Positions 1-9,932 of a stretch of 56,625 bases of DNA are shown here, one piece after another. The position numbers were made by a program, and so were the translations under genes. Origin of the DNA: Chara braunii. Taxonomy: Eukaryota > Streptophyta > Charophyceae > Charales > Characeae. Position 1 is the first letter of the stretch. Each line of letters starts with the position of its first letter. Below the pieces are notes generated by a model. That model worked only from the letters and a program-made list of their open reading frames with translations. It was not told where the DNA came from and ran no database searches. The stretch lies in contig BFEA01000372.1 in the NCBI GenBank assembly GCA_003427395.1, positions 1,293,520-1,350,144 on the forward strand. The letters run 5' to 3'.

Positions 1-406
1 CCAATCTCTTCATAGCATCGTCTCTCTCTTCCATCGCCTGACGCAACGCACGTGAGGAATGGTCAAATCGCTCCCGCATGTCTTCCGCCACCCGTCTCCA
101 TCGTTCTACCTCACGACGTATCTGCATGTTGTTCACCACGAGGTCGTCACAACATTGTCGCAGACTGTTACGCGACTCCCGCAGCCGTTTGAGGACAGAA
201 GAAGCCCATCTCCTCGCGTGGATCTTCTCGAGGGAGATGTCACTTTCGCAAACTGTCCTCCCAGTACGCAGTGTAACAGTGATGCTATCACCCCTCTCCA
301 CCAAAAACCGGTGCAGGCGTTCCACCTCCTTCTCCGTCTTCTCCATTTCGTTGATCAGCGCACGTCTTTCGTACGCAAAGTCCCTATGACCACCCCCGGC
401 CGCCAT
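1..406 (-). CDS. Unrecognised charged, probably coiled-coil protein (3' part outside the window)
   Basis: On the minus strand an ATG at 406-404 opens a frame with no stop down to base 1, at least 135 codons, so the C-terminus lies beyond the left edge. The predicted protein starts MAAGGGHRDFAYERRALINE and is very rich in Glu, Arg and Lys. Leucine and other hydrophobic residues are spaced in a way that suggests long alpha helices, possibly coiled coil (for example EKTEKEVERLHRFL, and a second stretch near REVERWRRVAEDM). I see no catalytic motif, zinc-binding pattern or signal peptide. It lies just downstream of the Harbinger transposase remnant on the same strand, so it could be an element-encoded accessory protein, or part of an unrelated host gene. 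Function not assigned. Confidence 0.45.
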   Translation of the reverse strand, partial: MAAGGGHRDFAYERRALINEMEKTEKEVERLHRFLVERGDSITVTLRTGRTVCESDISLEKIHARRWASSVLKRLRESRNSLRQCCDDLVVNNMQIRREVERWRRVAEDMRERFDHSSRALRQAMEERDDAMKRL

Positions 407-609
407 AGCCCAACCTCACCAGCGACTGTCGGGACCGTTCAAGTGCTCGACGTAGACTCACGACACGATTGCACTCACACAGAGAGTATGCCTACCGACC
501 CTTGTGCACAAAAAAACAAGAGTCAAAAAGGCACATGTCAAGCCTCCCGCCTGGCCTCCCACAAACGGAGGACTTCCGTGCACAATGCGTCCCTCACTGC
601 CTGCCCGCG

Positions 610-1958
610 TTACCGCCCGAACATGAACTCCAGCGGACAACCATCAACACGCCTATCCACGTCCGGCTGTGGACCGTCCGGAGACGACGCATCACTCACT
701 TCATCGTCGACTTCTGGCACGTCACCCCACTCGTGAAGCAGGTTATGAAGGATGCAACACGCGCGGAACTCCAACCTCTCCCTTGCGATGTCGGTAATAT
801 GCGGACGGTAGAAGAATTGGAAACGCATCTTGAACACCCCGAAGAATCTCTCAACACAAGACCTCACTATCTTATGAAGAGCGTCGAACTGTTGCATCGC
901 CCGCGTCACCACGGGTTGTCGCCCGCGTCACCACGGGTTGTCGCCCGTATGGAATGACAAGCCAAGGCAGGTTGGGATACCCGCCATCACCAAGCAAGTA
1001 CCCGCCGGGCGCACCAGGGATTGAAGGCCGCTCGCCGAGGAAGGGGTCTTCAGGATCGTCCACAAATAGTGACCCCTTAAGGGCTCTCCTATACAGTGAC
1101 GTGTTTTTCAAAACCCGCCCGTCGCCCACAGTCCCCGGAAAGCCATAGCAAAAATCTAGGATCTTGAGCTCCGAATCGACGACCAGTTGTGCTACGATCA
1201 AGAACCGATTGTGCCTTCCGGAGCAGTAGTCATCGTCGTCCTTCGATCGGGGCTGGTCTACATACACATGGGTGCAGTCAATGCAACCCCACGCATTTGG
1301 AAAACCCAAGGACTGAAACTCGGTCATTCGACGATGGCGCTCTTCGAACCCCCCGAACCCAACAACATTCGGATACGACGCATGAATGGCCTCCGCCACT
1401 TCTCTGATGGCGCGCAACCCGGATGTTTTGCCCATCCCATAACCTGAGCAACTGTGCCAGTGAGAGTCACCATGGGCCCATCTATGGAGAGCGTACGCCA
1501 ATCTCTTTGCTGGAGGCAATGGCACCCTCCACCTTGTCACCTGCTTCTGGAGAAGTGGACCGACCTTGCGCAACAGTCTATTGAACGTTGACCGCCGCAT
1601 GCGCAGCAGTCCTATGTAATGATCGTTCTCTGCATCATCAGCGATCTGAAGATCGTTCCATAGGCCAGCTGTCCGCCGCATCACCCACCATCTAGGCGAA
1701 CGTCTTGGCAGAAGATTGCAGATTCCAAGAATAGTCGGCAAGAGCCAAAGCAGACTATCGTCCACACCCGCTGTTGTCGTCGTCCTCTTGTCCACCGAAG
1801 ACGGTGTGATTCAAATCAGGCCCCAACAGCAGTGGCCTGATTGTCCGACAACCCAGCAGCACATCCAAGCTTTGGAATGCATCCTCCGCCATCCTGCCGG
1901 CGACGGCCATCACTGCCACAACGAGCTCTTCTCGCTTTCTGCTTCTCAGACGCGGCAT
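610..1958 (-). pseudogene. PIF/Harbinger-type DDE transposase, frameshifted
   Basis: The main frame (1795-872) carries HARBI1-like nuclease signatures. GCIDCTHVYV holds the first catalytic Asp, YGFPGTVGD the conserved segment that follows, and YLLGDGGYP..PWLVIPY the second Asp region. The third acidic residue lies in RSCVERFFGVFK, in a different frame (912-610). The frames are separated by a 22-bp tandem duplication at 898-941. A likely N-terminus, MPRLRSRKREELVVAVMAV, begins at 1958 in yet another frame and must shift near 1790 to reach the main frame, so there is a second lesion or a small intron. In this family the protein cuts and joins element ends, usually making 3-bp TWA target duplications and working with a Myb/SANT partner; such a partner remnant lies at 3945-6030 on the same strand. 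Inactive as it stands. Superfamily assignment is firm. Confidence 0.88.
898..941. repeat. Perfect 22-bp tandem duplication that breaks the transposase frame
   Basis: Bases 898-919 and 920-941 are identical 22-mers (starting CGCCCGCGTCACC), followed by a third partial start (CGCCCG). Because 22 is not a multiple of three, the second copy shifts the minus-strand transposase frame just after the conserved IPY segment. The protein reads on correctly if only one copy is counted. Confidence 0.95.
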
Positions 1959-2893
1959 TGGGAGACGGGACACGTACGGTGGTTCTCGAGAACTGGTACC
2001 AAGAGTCCCACCGTCGCCGGCACCGCACCACCGATCTGGCCGCCGAAGCAGCACCTATGCCTACAACCCGAGTGCTATGGTTCTTTCGGATGAGATGAAA
2101 GAGTCCCACCGTCCACTGCCCCTTCCAAACCTCCCCTATCCACAAATGGAAAGGCAGAATAGAGGGCTGGCAGGACCTCCCCTCTCCACAAATGGAAACA
2201 AGTGTCCGTCTCTCTGCTGGATTGTTTCCACTCGTGTTTTCGTTCAAAGGGCTTACGCGGTGCACATGCCTCCACGTTATGCCCACATGCACGCGAAGGT
2301 CACCGACGCGCGGGCGCATTCAGATGAACCGCACAACATACACCACACAGGACCCTCGAAACAACATGCCCGTGAAGTGTGCTGCCACCACCCCACTGTC
2401 ATTATGAGGCCGTCAGAGTCACGCGGGGATTGTGCTCGTTTTTGTTTTTTTTGCATTTCCGGAAAACTTTAACAGGTTTTCTTTTTTTGCGAGAAAATGC
2501 AAAACGGGCGCCGCACACCGATTTACGCGTTGCATGTCGGTCCAGGCCCCTGACAGTGCTGACACACACAGACCTTAACAAAAAATATAACAGGGCCAAA
2601 AAAAAAAAAAAAAAAAAATTCAATGCACTTTTCAGGGTTGAGGTGGTTAACCAGGGCTGTTAATCGGTTATGGGCTCGTTACTAGGAATGGTTGAACAAG
2701 CCAAAGCTAAGCTCAAGTGAACACTTGAAAGCTCAATTTTCCTCTTGAATCGGACCATTACAACAAGTCAATATCACTTAATCAATATTATTGTCAACGA
2801 TATTGAGTTTAAAGAGTTATCATCAACAATGTTGATCATTTTCCAATCAGAACCCATCACTATCCAGATCAATTTCAACATTTATCTTGACAC
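1959..2893. other. Non-coding stretch upstream of the Harbinger remnant
   Basis: No convincing gene. It holds a short direct repeat in which a 24-bp segment ending in CACAAATGGAAA occurs at 2129 and again at 2175 with one difference. There is an A-rich tract at about 2599-2618, and a drop to AT-rich sequence from about 2640. Terminal inverted repeats for the Harbinger element could not be identified here by eye. Confidence 0.5.
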
Positions 2894-3473
2894 ATGAGTA
2901 CTGTTACTTCATTTTCAGTCAGTGAGTCAGTTCTGACCAATCTCAACGGGATTGCTTCCAGATATGCTTTCATGTACCAGTATGTCAATGCAATTGGCTT
3001 CAAGCAAGAGGGTCTTTCCATCTTTGTAGCTCACGCTGAGCTTGCAGAAGGTATCATTCATGACTTGAGGGTCTACTTGAAGAAAGGCAAGGAAACTCGT
3101 GATCTCTTTGACTCGGTTTAGGTCTCAGCAGATGAGAGAGTTTGATGAGTGTGGCACGAAGTTGATCCGTAGCTTCTGTCCCAAGCTCTACATTGACTAT
3201 CCCAAGCCCGCAGTACCTTTCCTTCTCACATATGATTCTTATTAGGGCGACTTGGTTGATCTAGCAAAGAGGTACATTTCTCCAACAAAGATTGATTACG
3301 AGGTGGTAACTGGACTATCAGAGTTCCGATACCTCATACGAGGGATTTTCTCCCAGCCATATCTCCCTACACTATGTGAGAATTTTTGTATTATGGTTGA
3401 CTTTCGAATCATGGGACTTGGATGGAGGTATTCGGAACTCACGGGCTTTAGGTGGCTGTATATCAAAAGGTGA
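2894..3473 (+). pseudogene. Unidentified decayed coding remnant
   Basis: Three consecutive stretches read like protein. The first (2894-3121, starting MSTVTSFSVSESVLTNLNGI) ends in TAG. A second frame opens with ATG at 3132 (MREFDECGTKLIRSFC...) and meets one in-frame TAG at 3243-3245. The same frame then continues as GDLVDLAKRYISPTKIDYEV and stops at 3473. So one frameshift and one nonsense codon separate segments that look continuous. I do not recognise the family and see no diagnostic motif. It could be a fossil of a host gene or of an element; the surrounding DNA is AT-rich, unlike the flanking Harbinger remains. Confidence 0.35.
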
Positions 3474-3944
3474 CAATCTCAGGGATTACGCGGATGTGGC
3501 TCAAGGCACAGTAGACGCACAATCGAATGAGAGATTGAGGATAGGACCCTAGAGGGATGAGTGAGGACTCTTAACGAGTGTTGGTCATGTTCATTCATCC
3601 GTACTTTATGAGATTATTATGAGTTCTCACTTTTCCCTCATTTTTCTTGTCTTTGCCTTTAGTCAGTCGGTCTTCCTTTATTTGCATTGACCTTTCTGAT
3701 GATTATGTTTACTGATGATCTTGTCATAGTTCACAAAATTAGTAAATTGTCGAAACTGATATATGCATGACACACCAAAATTTCATGATTATTATTTGCA
3801 AGATTTCTGCTATTCCGAATCATAATAAAAGATTCCTAAGACCATGGACCGACGAAGACCGCAATAGAAGGGTCTCGCTCGAAGCCGGACGCACACAACA
3901 AGAAGGGATTTGCTTTATTCAAATTTATTTCATTATTGCAAAAT
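3474..3944. other. AT-rich stretch with no recognised feature
   Basis: No open frame of note, no tandem repeat and no inverted repeat seen. It separates the unidentified plus-strand remnant from the 3' end of the minus-strand Myb/SANT-like remnant. Confidence 0.5.
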
Positions 3945-6030
3945 TCATTCAACCCCTGTGTGACAGTCTGTTGGCTTTTCAGTTTTCAGAAGTGACATAA
4001 CTGAAAACCTTGTGACAACATGCGTTGGTTCTTCACCCACTCGTGCCGCCGACGCAACGGATTGTGCTCCACCGCCATGATCTTCGAGACTGCCTGAACC
4101 TACACCACAGAGGTTGTCTTCAATTCGGTTCTTGGAATCCATCAGATTCCTAGACACCGATGAAGTATCGTCGTGCCAATATTGGTCCATGACCTTGTAT
4201 ATAGCTTCCCTCGTAAACACGTGGAGCTTTTTATCAATCCGCTCTTTCGTCGACATCTTGAAGAAGTTCTTCAATCCCGACACATGCCTGTTATGGAAGG
4301 ACACACGCTTGTATGAGGACTTTACTTTCATTTCATGTTATCCAACTTTTTGATAATTCCCTTCGCCTGCAACCGCTCCATAATATCCCCCCACTTGGCT
4401 TCCTTTTATTTCATCTTCCCGCTCATCCCCTCCAGCAATCGCTTCACCTCGACGTCATATTGTGCCTCGATGTGCACGAGTGCAATGCATTCCTCCTCTG
4501 TGAAGTTGTCCACTTTGGAGCTCCGCTTGTGGCGCTGCCCTTTGGCTGGGCGAGAAGGCAGCTCAATGTCTTCTTCCTTTGAATTTTCATCATCAGATTC
4601 GCCATTGCCTTCCGCCATGGCAAGAGACGACAGCGAATTCGTCGCCGCCCGTTTCGAATTGGTGCCCTTTGATGTGTTCGAGCTCCATTGCCCTTGCCGA
4701 CTTTTACACGTAGTTCTTTAGCAAGTGTGGAAGTTTTTCCATTCATTTCACGCTGCTCAGACCTTGACCGTTGGGGGATCGACAGACCTGGCGACTCTAC
4801 CGCTCCTCGCGGGGTGTGCATTGCACCTACCCTGGATTCATGTCATGTCCATCCAACGTGGCTGTCGTATTGTGCGCCCTGTGGTACGGCGAAAGACAAC
4901 TGTTGAGATGAAGGGCCATACCCGAGGCTCGATGGATCCGACGCCTCAAGCACGGTGTCACCTGCACACATCGAGGATCTCATCCTGCCAGCCTGGTCCG
5001 AACCATACCCACCTCCAGCTGGTAGGCGGCTGTCCAACAGCGCCTCCCGCTTGACGTGACCATGTTGAATGATGTGGTCATAGCTGGACTGGGTCTCTCG
5101 CAGTCCCGGATCACCTCCCGCAGACGGGCTCAAATACTTTGTTGATGCAGCGTGAGATGCACCCGCTGTCCGTGTGGGCTAGTCGGCAGACAAGTGACGC
5201 TGGCTCCTAGAAGGAGCAATGCGTGTCCGGGACTGGCCAACCGTGGTGTTGTCCTCAACATCCTCCAGCGACGGCACTCCTCCTGCCACGTAAGGTACTG
5301 TCGTGCCAGTGAGGATGCTAGAGCTATACTGCACTTTGGTGCACTGGCCCTGCACTGACATATCATCCGGAAGCAGTTGAAGGTGTGGAGGGATGCTTGC
5401 ACCACCGTCCAAAGCTGGTCTCCAGTATGGAGCAGGACCGTTGCGCTGCCCACCTGTGTGAATGTCCTCCGGGAGCGGTTGGAAAATCCGACGTGGAGGA
5501 AGCCTGACAGCGCCGTCCATGGACGTTCCCATACACAGCCCCGACGTCATTTGTGCGAACGGGCTAGAGTTTAGGTCTTGCAGATGCGGCATGATATTGC
5601 ACACCGGTGCGCGTTCCTGCTGGCCTGTGCCGCTCATGTGGACCTCCATGGCCTTCGTACCGTGCCGACGATGGCGATGAATGCCTGGCGGCCGCAAGGC
5701 AGAGTGGGGCAGAGGAGAGAACAGGGTCCGCACGAGCAGTGAGGCCAGCCAAAGTGCAAGGCCGATGTAAGCCAGCAGCACCATAGTTGGCGCGGGGAGC
5801 ATGTTGAATGGATGGCAAAACGACCACTCCCGTCTCAATGTGAGCACCCACTGCCGCATTCGGAAGGCTCGCAGTGTAGTGCCTCCTCCCGACGTGGAGT
5901 TCTTATCCATGGCCACCCAGCCCGGCCCACCCCCACCCATGCTTCGATCCATCAGTAACACACTTCCGTACAACCTCATCATGCCTCTGTTCGATCGACC
6001 TCTCTCACATTGGCGGGTGAAGGGGCTCAC
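3945..6030 (-). pseudogene. Harbinger-associated Myb/SANT-like DNA-binding protein, multiply frameshifted
   Basis: Read on the minus strand. A Pro/Gly-rich N-terminal region (6030-5179, 283 codons) and a second Gly/Ser-rich segment (5133-4843) lead to an acidic linker (MAEGNGESDDENSKEEDIE, from 4618). A Myb/SANT-like domain follows: FTEEECIALVHIEAQYDVEV, then after an in-frame TAA, KWGDIMERLQAKGII. After a further frameshift near 4331 come SYKRVSFHNRHVSGLKNFF and a C-terminal acidic tail ending at 3945. The Trp-anchored helix arrangement followed by a basic stretch is typical of accessory proteins that bind element ends and import the transposase. At least one nonsense codon and two or three frame changes are visible, so no full protein can be made. 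The assignment of the N-terminal part is weaker than that of the DNA-binding part. Confidence 0.6.
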
Positions 6031-6142
6031 TCCACTACTCTCGAAATGTGCAAAACGAGAGCGAATCTTCCGCTAGAACATGGAAAGAAACACCGCCACA
6101 ATTTTTGTCTTTTGCGCATGTCGAGAGTAGTGGAGCGACGCC
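6023..6142. mobile_element. Short foldback MITE, copy A
   Basis: About 120 bp. The left arm GGCTCACTCCACTACTCTCG and the right arm (CGAGAGTAGTGGAGCGACGCC) are inverted repeats extending about 30 bp inward to CAAAA/TTTTG. The non-palindromic middle contains CTAGAACATGGAAAG and CACCGCCACAATTTTTGTC. These features recur at 31465, 36826 and 45161 (this copy is in the opposite orientation to the 31465 copy). It has no coding capacity. It lies immediately upstream of the Myb/SANT-like remnant. Target duplication not evident here. Confidence 0.75.
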
Positions 6143-7266
6143 ACATCTCATCTGATCCAACACGCCCCCCCCCCCCCCCCTAAAAAAAAAACCATGGTAC
6201 GCTTTCCTCCCCACCTTTTTCCACCACTGCACCCACTCGGAGCTGACAATGATCTCGCACTGGTATAGATCCCACGTACACGGGCTCCTTCAGACACCGC
6301 ACGCCATCTTCACCACGGACAAGCCAACACATGAATTGCCACACCGGAAGATGACGGGCTCAACTGCAGGAGGTGCGCGCCATAGCCGTCTACCTTGGAC
6401 GAGACTGCATCCACCTTCTTCGACGAACTGCCATCGAAACTGTCCCACACTTCCCCATCACCACGAAACGGGACGCATTGTGCAGGCAGCGCTTCCCCGC
6501 AGCCAGTTAAACGCCCCCCCACCCCCCACCCCCGGTGCTTCCCCGCAGCCAGTCCCCCCCCCCTTTTTTTTTTTTTGGGGGGGGGGGGGGGGAACAAATG
6601 CTCCAGTCTATTCATGGGGAGCAACACGAGCTGGGACCGGGCCCAGCGTCCCATATAAAAATATACAAATGATTTGAAATACCAGGGCCATTACCTGGCT
6701 TCGGCTAGGAACAATCTGAGAACTTCGAAGAGATTCTAGAAAAAAAAAGGAAAGACATGGGTAACTGCTAACCTATTGCTAGCAACACTTACCAAGTCAA
6801 AACGGCAAACCACAGAAGCACTTTGAATACTCCGAACCCTTGCAAAACTCTCCTCATGAGATAGGCTAAGATTCAGAAAAAAATAACCACCACAATCCAA
6901 CTCAAACCCTCACTGCATGCAAGAAACCGCCGCTCAGGCTTTCAGTCCTCGTACCAGAAGTCGCCAGTTCTCACACCCCCCTTGCTAGGGTGACAAGGCA
7001 ACACAAACTGCCCCAGCACCGAACTGACTGTTTTCTGACGGACAGGAGGTGTCTTCCTCCCTCAACAACCTCCTTAGCTGCAAACCCCCCTGCCGGGTTA
7101 CAGGGTCACCGTCCCAGAGCCAGTCCCCCCGCCTCACCTGCCGAAAAATGGGATTTGTAAAGGCCCGTTCAGCAGCCACCTTCAGCCCCTCCGCCACCGG
7201 GCACATTCCGCAGCCAGTCTCCCCCCCCCTTCAGACTGGGACCACGCGCGGTAGTATGAATGCTTG
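6143..7266. other. Low-complexity non-coding stretch
   Basis: Contains a C-tract with following A-tract (about 6164-6190) and a striking CCC/TTT/GGG run at about 6558-6592. A related short phrase, CCCCGCAGCCAGT, occurs at about 6495 and 6541, and CCGCAGCCAGT again at about 7210. Open frames here are short and driven by the homopolymers; I see no gene. Confidence 0.5.
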
Positions 7267-7590
7267 CAGTTCACAAGTGCTCTAGAAGCACTTCACGGCA
7301 GCCATGGCGTGCTTTGTCCGTCTAGACCCAGGGTCACTCTAGAAATCCGGCGGCCTTTCAAGAAACCGTTCGACCACCCTTGCAAAAACCGAGGTTGCAG
7401 GCAGGCCAGCAAGGCAAGGACCCCACTGCAGTGCGGATGGAAAAGACGTTTGCCCCTGCGTGGACAACGCGTGTTGGCCGTGTCATGTAGCTCTCTTGAA
7501 AAGTGGTCTGACATCTGAGACGCCTTCTCGAGTTTGAACGTCTAGAGTAAGTGGAGCTATGTTCTCTTTTCTTTTGGGAACAAGGGGGGT
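7267..7590. repeat. Mosaic dispersed repeat, fragment 1
   Basis: Bases 7295-7420 (with CAAGAAACCGT, ACCACCCTTGCAAAAACC and GGTTGCAGGCAGG) match 28275-28415. Bases 7480-7575 (with GTGGTCTGACATCTGAGA, CCTTCTCGAGTT and GGAGCTATGTTCTC) match 31120-31205. The family is non-coding and shared by three places in the window, so it is probably a non-autonomous element or its debris. Confidence 0.6.
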
Positions 7591-8464
7591 AAACGTTGAC
7601 ATAGGCGCCTAACGCACGCGCGGAAGGGTGGGCATCTTGGAGCTGGACACGTCACAGGCTGACGTGCAGCGAGCTCCTAACATGTGTCACTAACTGTGAC
7701 ACGTGTTTCGATAGCGGTTCTCCAGAGTGGTGACCTTCACAGAGAAGGTGTTAGCCGCTTCTCCACTAGGAAGCTCTCCTCAGTGGCCGGAGTGTAGTGG
7801 AGAATTGCCTACCGAACAAAAGTGTGTGTGGAAAGCAGAGTGGACAGCAAACGATTTATGACGTGACATGGCGATCTGCCTCAAGGAAGAATCATCTCAT
7901 CATCATAACGTTCTGCATAGTACAAGGAGTTAGCATTTACGTTCGCCATTGCGAATGAGAAGGTTTTTTTGTCAACGTCAGCGCTATTAATAGAGTATTA
8001 ATAGAATACAGGTGCGTCACATCAGAGGAGTCAAAAGTAGTTCTGAGTTGAAAGAACGCAAGTGGAGACTAGCAGCAGAGGTTTCAATGGTAGTTGAGGG
8101 CAAAAGAAACGTCATTAATCAAAGACGATCGAGAGAAGATCTACAATTAGAGAGGTCAAATACATTTTGAGTTATAAGCGACGTCATTGCGTATGGTCAA
8201 AATTCCAGGTTCCTAGTCCAGAGGTAAGAGGAGTAGGCCACATAAGGGGGCGCAGAAGGACTGACATTACATCCTAATTAAGTTCGGAGTGAGACGTCAA
8301 CAGGAATAAATGTCTGACCCCCCCAGTTTCCTTACCTCCTCGAAATTTAGACTGACAACAACAAGAGGAAGCCAAAAGAGACAAGAGATAGCGTAGGAGG
8401 AGAAGACTGCGTTTCAATATCCAAAGTACGGCACCTGGGGAGAAACCTCTAGCATGGAAAAAGC
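7591..8464. other. Left flank of the chromovirus, no gene seen
   Basis: No convincing coding sequence. Short local duplications such as CACTAACTGTGACACGTG and ATTAATAGAGTATTAATAGA are the only structure noticed. Confidence 0.45.
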
Positions 8465-8469
8465 AGTGG

Positions 8470-8785
8470 TGTAGCGGACCCACCAGGTGTGGTGCTCCGC
8501 TAGTGACAGAGATGGAGATGGAGGAAGAAGGGGGGAGCGAGATGGCACAACGCAGCTCCCCACACAAGACTCCAACGCACGTACTCCAAAATGTGCAAGT
8601 GAAGAATGAGGACGAAACAGACAACTGCTGGGGTATACCCCAGCGGACTGACTGGACTGGACTGGACTGGCTGGTACCGACAGAGGTACCGGCCTGGCCT
8701 GGACTGGACTGCCCCCGAATAGAACACACGCCTGTGAGAACAGGCCAAGGGGCTGGTCTCAAAGGCCAACCACAGGTCCGCTACA
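8470..8785 (-). repeat. Left LTR (3' LTR of the minus-strand chromovirus), 316 bp
   Basis: Begins TGTAGCGGACC and ends GGTCCGCTACA, so its ends form an 11-bp perfect inverted repeat, longer than the usual TG...CA. It contains an 18-bp perfect palindrome GCTGGGGTATACCCCAGC at about 8628-8645 and a GGACT pentanucleotide run. It matches 18411-18704. The sequence just inside (8786 onward), read on the minus strand, is moderately purine-rich, in the position of the polypurine tract. Confidence 0.85.
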
Positions 8786-9932
8786 CGATCCTCGACCTGT
8801 GATGGATCGCCTAGATGCAAACACGCTTCCGCCAAGAAGCGGAATTCTACCAAAGGAAAAGAAAACCTGAGTCGTCTAGGGTGCGGAGCAAGCTCCATGC
8901 TGAGTCCATGCGATGCAACCTAGGATAGAAAATGTCACAAAACAGCAATGTCACAGCTAACAGCCTAAGTGAAAGCAAAAACAACTAACTAGCATACATG
9001 TCCTAGGAAAGCAAAAGCAACTAACTAGCATACATGTCCTAGGAAAGCAGAAAGTAGTGACAACTAGATCCTAGAATGTTGGAGGCAGTAGCCTCAGTCT
9101 GGGAACAACTGACTAGTGTATAAGTCCTAAGAACAGCAAAAGCAAAACAGCTAAATCCTAGAAATGTCAGAGGCAGTAGCCTCAGTCTGAGAGCAACAAA
9201 GCAACAACAAGTCAACAATATGTCACAGGAGAAGTGTGTCGCAAACCAAAGGGTGGGATGGTCTCTGAGGGTGGCGAATGCAGCCTAGGGGTCAAAAACT
9301 CCTAAGGGCATCCACACATAGTGACAGGGGGAAACACATGTCATTAGGCTCAATGAGGGTAGGGAACTGGGAGCGAACAGAACCAATGACCCTAACAGAT
9401 AGACCATCAGGGCGGGTAAAGCTCGACTAAGGGGTGACCGCTATGGAGGGTCGACCATGCAAGGAAACAAGGGAGCCTGGTATACTGGTCGCACCTAGAT
9501 GAAGCATGCGGGGCTGCCTAACTAGGGCGTAAGGGCCGGCAGAGGGTAGAAAGGTGATTGGTAGGGGAATCATACAAATGACTCCTAAGTGAGGGAAGTC
9601 GGAGCTAGATCCGTAAGATGGGAAACCAGGGCAACGCTACGGTCCCGATGCCTATGCGTATACCAAGGGAGAGCCCAACTCAGAGGAACCCGGCTAAAGG
9701 GAGGCCATCATGCGACACAAGCAGGGTACTGTACAGGGTAAAGTGGTAAGAGAGTGGTGACGTTTGAAGTAAGCAGAGCTGATCGTGACGAAGTCGATGA
9801 AGTTGCCGATGACGTCCACGATGAGAAGTCCGGAATGTTGTCGAGGAAGAGCCGCAATGTCGACGAGCTAAAGTAGCAAAACTGGAGTAGATGGAGTATG
9901 AGAAGTCAAGGACGTGGGAAGGTAAGTCAGAG
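8786..9932. repeat. 3' internal non-coding region of the chromovirus with 36-bp tandem repeats
   Basis: Lies between the end of pol and the left LTR. Two 36-bp units starting GAAAGCAAAA and ending ATGTCCTAG are at 8971-9006 and 9007-9042, followed by a partial third. A looser repeat, GGCAGTAGCCTCAGTCTG, occurs at about 9085 and 9171. No coding sequence seen. Confidence 0.65.

Noticed and set aside
5179-6030. Independent membrane protein (hydrophobic stretch near residues 78-110)
   Set aside because: The frame lies upstream of and in line with the Myb/SANT-like domain; the hydrophobic patch is better explained by a local frameshift in a decayed N-terminal region.
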